A stretch of DNA of 64,000 nt, taken from Aricia agestis (lineage: Eukaryota; Arthropoda; Insecta; Lepidoptera; Lycaenidae). Made by a program: the position numbers and the translations under genes. Location of the stretch: contig NC_056416.1 of NCBI RefSeq assembly GCF_905147365.1, forward strand, positions 1,384,001-1,448,000. Reading direction: 5' to 3'. The notes beneath the pieces were generated by a model. That model did not search any database. It was not told the origin of the DNA and saw only the letters and a program-made list of their open reading frames with translations. Shown piece after piece: positions 44,501-56,500 of the stretch (the stretch's first letter is position 1; every line of letters starts with the position of its first letter).

Positions 44501-47500
44501 CCTACTCGAAACTAGATGGCGCTAGGTGGTACATGCTCGAGCCTCCTAGAAAGTTCCCATACTTGTTTACTTGTTTACGTGAATCGGGAACTTTCTGGAA
44601 TTCGTCTCGCCATATAAAAACCCGCAGGTAGACGGCCCGTCAGTTCAGTTCGTTTCGAGCTATCATCAAGGCGACTTCGGAGTGAACAACAAGTGATCAA
44701 TAGTGAGTGAACCAGTGAAACCTGCGACTTGGCTACGACCTAGGACAGGGATAGTGCTTAGTGTTTTGGACTTAGTGCTAAGTGTTGTGACCTAGTGTGT
44801 GCTTGTGTGACTTGGACTTAGTGAATAAAGTCTTCAAGAGAGTCAGCAGGTATTTCTCTCCAAATCCTTGAACCCTAGCACGTAACATTATCATATATCT
44901 AGTCAATCTGCACGATAAATTATCGATAGCATTCAAGCAGCTTATTGTACCATCAGAGAAGTTGATTCATAGGCGGATGGTGGACCTATGTAATTCGGTC
45001 TTGTTATGTCAAACCCAGCCGACAGATTATGACCAATTTTAAGCCAACAAAATGACATAGGTGTCAATATAACTGCCTAGGAATCAATTTCCTCGATGGT
45101 ACATACCGCTGAGATTCTTAAGTCAAGGTACTCCTTAGTTCTGTCTACTCCACCATGAAGTCTCTGATAGTACGTACCGCTGAGTGTCTGGTATGGCCAC
45201 ATGATGTATATCTCGGCCTCGTCGACGGCGAAGGGTCCCTCGTTCTTGAGGTTGTACTTGTGGACGAGCTGCGGGCCGAGCCGCGCGTCGTCCGCCGCGC
45301 TCTCCGGCGTGAACTGAGACAGGTTGTAGTGGAGCTCCGGCGGGTCGGAGATCCTGGAAGAGACGTGTGTTAATATATAGTGACTTATGTAATATATTCT
45401 GAAAAAAAAATACGTATCATGTGCTATCGCTGGGAGCCGTAAATAAGTTTCGAAGTATTGTGTCGTTCATTTTGTTACTGCAATTATTGCCCATGAGTTA
45501 TTTTCAATACAAACCGCCTCAGCAAGCAAAAAACACTGTAGGTATATTAGTATATTATGTATTATCTGATCTCTGATATTACGTTCGCTCTTACCTAGCA
45601 CCATTGGATACAGGCAATAAGGACGTCAATGGTTGTAGGTATGTTACAGGTATTCTTCTAGTTTTTCCCATTCATGACAATAGAGAACTTCATAGGTAGA
45701 TCGTGAATGGTTTTGACTTATTATACCAATCAACATTCAATATTCAATTCAATTCAATAACGTTGAATAACATTGATTGAATTGAAGGTTAGTTATTTTT
45801 CTATGAATCAAATTCTCTGGCAGTCCATTATTATTGACAGACGTAACAGAACAAACTAGCATAAGTAGACCAACAGCCCATATCTCCATACTTACGGTAT
45901 AACGTTGATCTCGGCCTTGATGACGACGCCGATGGCGAGGTGCTTGGTGTTGTCGTAGGTGGTGCCCTGCTCGGGGTTGGTAGAGTTGCTCTCCATGTCA
46001 AACTCCAGCGCCGTCACCCGGGAATCCACTTCTAGGATCACGCGGAATTCCACCTGAAAATTGGTATTACAAATTTCAGGTTTTTTTTTCAAAAAAATAA
46101 GCTTGATAATATGCGAAATTCCCAAAGAATATGGATCTAAATTTTAGATCTTTCTATGTCAGATTAATATAGCCTTATGTAGCCTTAAGGCAGAAAGACG
46201 AAAACACGAGCAGAGTTTTCTATGAACAATTCGGGGCTTCCCTACATCGAACACATTGTCCCAAAAATCTGTCTACGTGCTTCTCTGTGGCTTTAAATGC
46301 CATTTTAGAGCTCATCAAAGTTCATCTAATTCAAAACCTACTCGATGCATCAAATGTTAATTCTTCTTTATAACGCTTAATATCTATCTATTTGATAGAA
46401 AAATATATTTTAATTTACCCGCATAGTTTTTCAAGTAGGAAAAGAGACTGCTTACGCTTTGTCCAGTAGCCAGCGGGTTTCCAAGGTCACACTTCAGCGT
46501 AGTATTCCCATCAGTATGCTTGGTCTTGATGGAGCAGTATATGGGTGTGTCGCCCTTGTCCAGCCGCTCCATCTTGGTGTAGGTAACACCAGCTGGCAGC
46601 TGCAGGTAGTAGGCGGCCTCGAAGGCGTCTTCAGCAGAGTTCTCCACTTTGACGTCAATGTGGACGTTCTCACCAGAGCCGAGGAGGTAGTTGACTGTTG
46701 GGCTGTAATGAGATGTTGACTGCTGTTTAGAATTATTTATGTGGCTTAGGGCCAACCCACACGTACCACAACCACACCACGTCGCAACGACGAAATGCCG
46801 TCAAGCAGTGGTTACGTGTGAATGGTGTCGCTGCAGGTTTTTGTAGTGCCGTTACCACCGACAAAATGTCGACGTGGTTGCTTTGGCGCCAGTAGTTGCG
46901 ATGTAGTTACGTACGAAAGTCAATAAAACGGAGGGGGGGTTACCTGACATTTAAGAATCATCACCCGATTATGTCAAAAGAAAGGGTAAAGAATTTGCTG
47001 TGTAGGTATATTTGATCAATTTTAGACTAGCAGGTCTTTTGATTATTGTCAGTAAGTACAGTGAAAGCAAAACTTACGTGGTAACAAACATCTTCAAGTC
47101 GGGTATACAGACGTTGTCAGGTCCGCAGTTCTTCTGTATATTGAGGGCATCGCTGTGGTCGGCTCGACGGGTCTGGTCCAAAACCGGCGGCACTGCGGAG
47201 CCAGCTGGTTGGGCGACTAGATCGTACGTCATCTTCACCTCGATAGGGGTGAGCTTGTCGCGAATGTCCTCCTGAAATGATTGTGGTTGGGAATTATTAT
47301 ATATACTGTTAATGAAAAATGGGGCATTGAGGAATGAAAAAACATAAAAAAGTAGTAGTATCTTTGTAGATTTAGGCAAAATTAAGAAAACACAATCTCT
47401 TTCAAGAAAAAAATCAGATTTATGATAATATATTCCCAAAGACTTTACATCTTGTGTTTGTTTGACTGAGTGTTTATTTTTTTAAATTATCATGTTACCT

Positions 47501-50500
47501 CTCTCGTGAAAGAGAAGGCATGATATTTTCAAATAATATAATATTTGGCAGTAAAAATGCCCAACTTACGTCAAGATACACCATAACGTCTTTGCACTCC
47601 TGTTGACCCTGGGTGAGCAGGATGTGGGTCTTATAAATGGTCTCCCTTGTCTCCATGAGGAACAAGCGTTTCCTGGTCTTCTGTCTTGAGTCCAGGTCGA
47701 GTGTCACTTCGAAGTCTATAAGATAGTGATGATTAGTTTTGGCTGGTCGAATAAGGTTGTGGGAACATTGAAGACGAATGGTTGGGTAACATCTAGTGCG
47801 ATGATGGTTGTAATGGAGTGGTTTTATTTACAGATTTTGATGTTCATAATTTCATTATTGCTTGAAAAATTTGCTTTTCAATGCTTTGTATATTCTAGTT
47901 ATTCCAAAGTATTAGATAAGTTATGAAAAATTGCAATAATGAAAACATGATTTCTACCAATTGTTGCTACTCCAGCCACTCACCGAAATAGCAAATATAT
48001 CCCTCCGCTTGGAAAAAAGAAAATTTACTTTCGACACATAATTTTCACAATTTACATGCCAATAATTGTGCAACAAGATATCGTAAAGCAACCGTAAAAA
48101 TAACTTAAGTATAACTTATAAAGACTCCGACCGCAACGACGACACCATAACAAAAATAACCAATCAAATAAATATGGCCACTGTTTCTGCGGCTCGTCGT
48201 AAGATAAATGGCTTCTCCAGAAAAGAAATTGGTTTTAAATTGAAAACTGAAGAAAATGAACTTACTAATCTGCTGGTCGACGTTGACGCCGTCGTACGTG
48301 AGACAGAACATGAGCTGTGCGCAGGCAACAGCGGTGCCGTTGTTGAGTTGACAGCGCCGATCTGTGAGTGAGATGAGCTTGCTCTCCCCCATGAACCGTA
48401 CCTCCGCCATCACTTTTACTACGGGACGGGCTCTGAAATTAAAAAATTAATAGGTTTTTAATGACCAGAAATCATAATATTTAATGAAAGAGAAGAAAAA
48501 ATGTTTTCAGAAACGATTAACTTCCCAGAACGACGAAAGGAGTAAAGAGACTCTATAAAATAGATACTCACTTCAAAAATACAACGCTATCAGACTTGTA
48601 CGCTCCAACGACCAAGTCAGTGTAGTTGTTTCTGTCCAGGTCAATTCCACCGGAGAGGGAAAACCCGAAGGTGGAGAGAGTGGGGCTGATCTCCTCAGCG
48701 GTGATGGCTTGGGAGTACTTCTCGCCGATACCCCGCTCGCTGCCGTGGTAGATGTACACCACGCCCTGGCCGTTAATGCCTCCGTATGGAGCACCTACGG
48801 CTATGTCTGCAAGAAGATGTAAGCGTACGTGAAAACGCGTGCAAAATAATAGCAGAAATTAAATAGAAATAGAAGTGCAGACTATTAAGAGCGATGACGA
48901 AAGAATCTAATGACATATTTTACCTCCAAATCCATCGTAGTTGATATCTCCAAGTGAGGTCACAGCCAAACCAAATCTACCTCGAGATATTTCTCCTGTT
49001 CGAGCGTGGCTCTTAGCATAGGCCTGAAAATATTACATTTTAACAAATTAATGGCCATTACATTTCTGGAATAATATATTTCCATACAGAAGTTCGTAGA
49101 TTACTTCAAAGTTTTCATATTATTTATTCATTTATGACTTACTCGGTTCCTTCCTTGGTAGATAACGTAAACTCTGCCATGTTCGTATCCATTCTCTTTC
49201 GGGTTGGTGAACATTGGAGCACCGACAATGATATCATCAGCACCATCACCGTCAATATCTCCACTGGCCAGACTATAGCCGAAGTAAGCGCCAATTTGAG
49301 AGCCAGTAATGTTTATGATATTGTTTAGTTCCCATGTATAAAGTACCACCTACAAGACAAGCACAAATTTTAAACTGTTCATTTCCAGTGTTGAGGCTAC
49401 ACGTCACTTTTAAGTAAAATTCTTTAACACTATAGGAATACTTACCAGTCCCTTCAAATCATTTCCTCTGGGAACGCCAACGGCGACTCCCTGGATGCCT
49501 TGGCCGGCGAAATCTCCAACAGTCACGGAGTATCCCATGTACGAGTCATCAAACTTGGGACTCGCTTCAGGAGTCGCGATCAAAACGGGCTTATTGTTTA
49601 TCGTTTGGACCTTAAGTTGACCTAAAACACAAGTAAAACCAAATGAATAATGAACCAGACGGAGGGATGGCAATGGATGATAAGCTTAGAATGTTCAGAG
49701 ATGTGGTATGTAAAGACATCTTTGCGAAAGATTCGACATCTTGAATGGAAATAACATCTCAAAATAGAAAAGTGGAATCTTTTATGAAAACTGTGTCTAC
49801 TATCAATTAGGAACATTCAGTTAAAGATACACAAACTTACTAATGTTAATAAACAACTTGAATACTTGTTAGCAGACACAGGTAAATCAGCAGAAATTGT
49901 ACAATGTGTAGATCGATGATTGAATAGTCTTAAGCGAATGAATCAGCAAAAACTTTTTGCTTGCAGTTCGCATGATTGCTGGGTTTGAAGTAATACTTAT
50001 TATTAAAAATCCACCAAATCGCAGCGTCCATATTAAAAGCCAATAGGGTGAATATTTTTATAAATTAGTTTAAGCGATGGGCGTTTCAGTTGGAAGCATT
50101 TAGAGTACCCCGGACTCTCCGCCTGTGAGGTATTAGGGGGACTGTCACCTTCCTACGAGGGTTGTTATTAGCTGTGCCTACATCACGGGAGTAAGCTTAA
50201 ACGATAATTTCCTTTTTATTGATTTTAAAAGATTTAATACTTTTTTAAAGATTATATTGTCCTCTTTTTTGCTATTTTACCTACATCTTTAGATCTTTAT
50301 TCTATTTATTTTTATTTCAACAATCCCTATCCTCTTTTTTCATCAATCTTCTGACTTTTATGTAATATAATTATTGTTAAATTTGAGTTTTAATTACTGT
50401 CTTTTGTTTACTATGTTAATCGTCCAACATCGAAAGGAAACATGAAGAAGAATGAATCGTCCGTGCATCCATCTAGTTGTCTACAGGATGGTATGGAAGA

Positions 50501-53500
50501 CAATATCGACGTGACATGGAAAGCTAATGGTTCTGATCATCCATACCGATCAGCGTCACCACTAACACCAGTATGGACGATAGAATAGAACAATATTTTA
50601 TATTCTTTTGTAATATCGAGTATATTCTTGAATTGTTGAAGGAATTTTAAGTAACTGCAGTAGTTTTCCCAAGAGAGACGATTCTTATCTTGCTGCATCA
50701 AGTAAGGCTGCTGTTTATACAATGTGTCTTCTGACACGACTTATCCTTTCTCGGTAAAAATGTATCTAATTGAATATTCTTACCTATCTGCTTAAGTTTC
50801 ATCAACTATCTGCTAGATTTTGCTAATTTTATTTGGATGATATCATTACAAAAACCTAATAAAATCTGGTGATAAAGATTTTTCCTTGCAGGTTAGTTTC
50901 AGATGGCTTACGTCTCCCCTTATCTGAATCCCATTATCGATAATTTATTTCTCTAGTTTGAATTTCAAGAATAATACTCGATATAACAAAAGTTAGTAAG
51001 TGATGCAAGGCTGGGATTATGTTGGTAAGCGTCTCGCTATGTTATTCGGTTAAGGACGTGGTCAACGCCTGTTTTACCTTCCTTCGGCATATAGTAGTCG
51101 AACCTGGCGCTAGTGTCTACAGATATCGTGCGCCCTGTGGATTGTCAACAGTCACTTACTCTGTGGTCACGAATATAACAACAACAATACGACCAAGGTC
51201 ATCAAAAATCGTCGTTTTTCTGTACGAAAAATGACGATTCTTTAAATAGAACCTTGCTTTTGCTTTAAAATTAACTGCAATAAGATTATGATTATACCTT
51301 GCCAATAGAAGCTTCCGGGGGCACCCATGAACAATCTCTGTCCATCCTGAAACAAAAATAATAATAAGAATACTTTTAAATACTTTACAGTCAACTACAT
51401 CAGCTTGGGTCAACTCTTTCAGAATTTTGGGCTTGCTTGTTCTAAGTTCATGTAAATTATAGAGAAGGAGTGATTTTAGCCCGGGAGTAGTAAATTTCTT
51501 TTTGTTACTTTGTCCGCGTAAACACAATACAGACACGAAGATCCAGAATCTGTCCCTCGGCACTTTTAACATAAGCACAATATGCAGCAGTCACACTGAC
51601 CCCAGTATTAATGTCGTTTATATCTGGTAACAGCCTGCACTAGATGTAACAATATATCGATAGATAACAGTAAGTGGTGTAGTGTTCACACATCAACTTG
51701 ATAAGTTAATTGCTGGATCGCTGGAGAATTTTAAATGGTCGTTAACGAACTTTATACTTGATCCTAACATGTATTATAGCAGACCCTTTCCTGATAACGA
51801 AGGAACTAGACTAACATTAGACAAAATATGTAGAGTGGGACTAATGACCATTAATTATTGCAGTGTAGGTAGGTAATTGGTAAATTCTCTGATAGTATTT
51901 TGTTTTGATCGCTTTTAACAAGGCTTTGACAAGGCTCTAAAAACAAAATATTATTATGTACTCATATATAGTAATATATTATGAAGTCATAAAAAACATC
52001 CTCTCCATGATACCTCTCTAGTCTCTATTCTCTACATAACTCCTTCGTTAACCCTAAAATACCTGCCTATAATTCTCTTACAAAACTTTTTTAAGAATAT
52101 TCTCACAAAGTGTATGCATAAAAAATAAGTCTGTGTGTCTGTCACACATGCCATTAGGTTATCAGACACGACGCAGGCGCCTCGTGTGAACGTCTGCCGA
52201 GCAAAAAAAATCTTATTTGTCACTTGTCAGCGTTGTATCTTTAGCTATTAAGGGACGTATTCATTTGTATAAATATTTTTTGCGGTTTAAAAATGTTGTT
52301 AAAGTATATTCGAATTTCTTTTGCGAAGTTAAGAGAATGTACAGATGTACTTTTTAAAGTTAGAGCAATTAGAGAGTTATAGTCCATGAAAACGAGATTT
52401 GCACTTAAATAGTTACGTCATATGATTTATGCGACATATTAGTTTTCTCGCTATCCAGTGACCGTACTTTAGTAGTCCTGTATTTATGAAAATTCATCGA
52501 AAATAAATCGATTCATTCGATTGTTAAATCGCAATTCGCATAAATTACAAGAACGATCGCGTCTCAAAAATATCTCAGTGACATTTGAATACGGCGAACG
52601 AAAATACTTATTTTCGGCAATACATTAAGACAAACAATGTCGAGGCATGTCGAGGAGTTGGCAGCTTAATTTAACACTTGGCGCGATCAAAGCAAGGACA
52701 ATGGGATAAAGAGAAAAAAGTTAATGATCACTTATGCCAAGTTGGGTTGTGGTAATCGTTTGTCATCATATCTTGCTTTACAGATAAAACACAAACCCTC
52801 TTGACTAATAAAGATATTATTTACGTAGCATACAACAATTAAAGGATGACTGTATTTTTATTTATCTTAAGTGACTATTCTAATGTGCTAGACAGACACA
52901 CAAGCAGATCTTCTATAGTATAATTCGCCAATATTTTTTATTGGTTAGGATGGAAGAACGCTAAACAAAACACAACATAATAATCCACGATCAACTTTAA
53001 TCACACTGGTGCAAGTGGGCCTAAGTGTTTTTTTTTTGTGTTCAATATGGCACAGGGCCGCTCGGGCGCCCGCGGGTTGAGTAATGTCACGCCGTAAAGG
53101 GCCAGCGGCGCCCGCGCACAGTGTGGGAGGGACTTGTCATATTGAGTTGACATTTCATTTGATAATAATGTTGTTTGCATTACATTATATAACCTTATTA
53201 TAATAAGGCGTTGAATAGAGGTAAAGTGATGTGACGAGTAAGGTTTAAAAAAAAGAAAGAAATAGGATGGCCACCAAGATAAAAAAAATTAATTGAAGTA
53301 GCGGCAAGTTTTTTTCAAAAAAGAGATAAAAAAAAGAACAGTAATGTAATTGCCCTAGTGAGGTAAAAAAGCTTGAAGGTTTAAAGCATTCATTCAGATA
53401 TTTTATCTTCAACTATATTCTTATTGCTTCAAAATGCAGCAATAAATATTTAGATAGACGATACGACTCCTAACTTTAAGGAACAGTAAACCCATCAATA

Positions 53501-56500
53501 AGATATAACATCTCCCAGTGAGTAAATGTTTCAACGCCATGAGGAAACAAGACTTCGCAAGACCGTAACAGAAATACGCGTATCGATACTAAAGCGACAG
53601 TAAAATCCAAAAACAATTGGAAATACTGTACGAGCAGTAAAGCGAACAAAAGTCAGCGTTCCCATGCGGCTGAACAGCTAAACGGTTACAACTTACACCG
53701 AATAATTGCATATTCAATCTGAACATAAATATGAAGGAAGGGCCGTGATGGTACATTAGGATTGGTCGTTATGTGGCAGTGATCGTGATAAAATGAAGTA
53801 TTTTAAGTCCAAAACGGCGAAAAACTGCGGAATTGTCCTACGATATGACTACTACTAGCCTGACGGAAAGAATTAAAGGGAAAACTTCTAGACAACTTAT
53901 TTAAGAAATTACTGCATTGTAGTGTGCTGTATAGCCTGTATTCATTTGTTTTACATTTTATGAAATTTCATATCTACTTCTTTTGTAAGCAATTTAAAAT
54001 CAATTTCACATTGCTGATCAGAGCAGAGACTGTAGGACGTAGGTACACATTAGTGATCCAAGAGGTACACGCATTTTTCCGCACCAACAATCGTAAAAGA
54101 GTCTTTTCAACTTGCGACATTGAATTTATTGGTTTTTATAAATGAATTTTAACTCGGCGGATTTGTGTACCGGCCAAAACAGCTCGCAAATCGCATGGTA
54201 ATCTTATTTTTTGTTCCAATAAACAATCATTCGGACAAATCCCTAAATGTACAGCGGCCGACGCCAACGCCATTGTCTGCAAATGGCCGCCACCATGTTT
54301 GTCTCACAAAGAATGTTGGAGACGTTTCAATGACAGGGAATTTCGGTTTTGCATAGGGAAATGGCACGAAAAAAGGGGAACATCTTTTTTGACTCCACAT
54401 GAGAGCAATAAATTAAGGCCGAGTAGTACGGTAATGTTTTTTGGTGTGGTTTTTTATTTTAGGCCTTCTGAGTGCCGACAGACAACGTTTGGGTGGGATC
54501 TTTAGATGTAAAAAATCGACCAAGTGCACGAAGGGTTCCGTACCGTTATAGAGCGAAAGTAGGCAAAAATTGTGATTTTGTATGGGAGCCCCCCTTAAAT
54601 ATTTATTTTATTTCAATATTATTATTAATTATTAAAGTACAAACATAATTAGGGATGCTGTGAAAATTTCAAGTGCCTAGCTGCAGTTGCCATTATTGAT
54701 AAGGAGCAAAAAAAGCCAAAAAATTACGTTTGTTGTATCGGAGCCTCCTTTAAATATTTATTTTATTTTATGTTTTTGTTGGTCTATAGCGGTTCTTGAG
54801 ATACAGCCTCGAGACAGACAATCAGACGGACAGACATCGAAGTCTCCGTAATAGGGTTCTGTTTTTACCCTTTGGGTACGGAACCCTAAAAATGTTGAGC
54901 CTGCACGTAGACTTCAACAGACTTTTTTCATTCACACATTTTATTCGTATACACATCAACCGCCTTTTTTATTTTAAAATAAAATACGAAAAAACAGAAA
55001 GAGGATAGGTATGATTACTGTCAAGTGCAGTGATGCCTGTATGTAGCATACGAACACGCAAAATCTGCAAAAAAAGTCGGCAGAGTTGTCACACGAAATT
55101 TTGCGTTGCGAACGCGCAGATCCGCAGTTTCGTGTGCAAGCCCTCTATTATTATGCACGTGCGGTCGCTAACTGTACCCGCGATAGAGCGATTGCATACT
55201 TCCCATCAGGTGTATTCAAATCAAACGTCGCCCGCAAAAGGCACTTGCCGTATACGCATAGGATTCCGAATAATTTAGCTATTTGAGACAAAAACGGGAC
55301 TTACACAATGCTTGTGGATTTATGCTGCTGGCTCTTCCTGCCGTCAGCCAAGTTAAAGATTTCAATTTAAGATATTTAAATTACCTTTATATGCACTAGG
55401 TATATAGATTTAAAATATCTTATATCTTTAAACGAGCAATTCTTGTATATATTGTATATATTGTAATTGCTCGTTATACTGTTGTTATTACAATCGCTGT
55501 AGATGTAAGGCTCGTAGTACTTGAAGTGAAAAGCTTCATGTGCTGTCGACTTTACCTACCTACTTTTATCATTCATAGAAAATGAGAAAAGTATGAATTG
55601 TAGTAGGTAAAGTCAACTTGCCCCCCCCTGCGCCTTCGGCTGGCGACGCCCTTGATACCATGTCCTTTCCCGGGACTCAAATTTGCATAAATAGGTAACA
55701 GACAGACAAACACCTATTCCCATGTATTATAAAGCACATATACTACTTAATTTTTTAAATAAAAATGTGTTAGTCATAAAAATGACGGATGCATTCTACC
55801 AAAATGACTTATGCATCCGTCCTTAACTTTTACAGTTAAACAGATCTATAATAAGACGTGAGTTAAAGGATCTAGCCCTTGTGTTCGCCGAAAAAGATCG
55901 AATCTCGTTTCGCCACGTAGCTACGTCACGTCGCCCATAGATATTACGTTTAGATTTGGACGTGTTAAGTGTTTAGACATCGATATCCTGTATCTAGATA
56001 AATCAGGTAGGCAGAGGAAAGATATTCTGATATAAAGTCGCCTCGTTATACAGGTTAAAAGATCGAAAATTAGGGTAAAATGATAGAGAAAATATATACC
56101 CTACTTCGATAGAGAGTCGGTTCGTTAGCGAAGTATGTAAGATAATAGATATATAATTGTAAAGGAAACGCATGTATTTCTTCTCTATCTTCGCCGCATT
56201 AAAATTTTTATTAAATTCCGCTTTCCCAGCAAACCAAAGATTAATGCTAATGCTACTTAATTTATTCTAAACAACTTATAAGTTAACAAATCACGGGTCC
56301 GGCAACTATATACAGAGAATCGATCAGTCTGTCAGATGGTATCGAAACATCGAGTCTTACCAAATACAGACGGACATAAAATTACAAACAATCCGCGGTA
56401 CTAGCTATTTTCGGAATAGAAATCGCGTACGTACATTTTTTTGTGCTGGCAACAATAAAAGTTTAATAATTCATAAGCGGCGCTGCGCCGGCGCACGTCG

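Noticed and set aside
44486..44887. Promoter of an hsp70-like host gene
   Set aside because: No heat-shock protein frame follows; AATAAA and a CA end with 5-bp flanking repeats fit an LTR better.
53045..53125. CpG-island promoter within the integrin intron
   Set aside because: Short GC-rich patch without TATA, initiator or downstream exon; insects generally lack CpG-island promoters.
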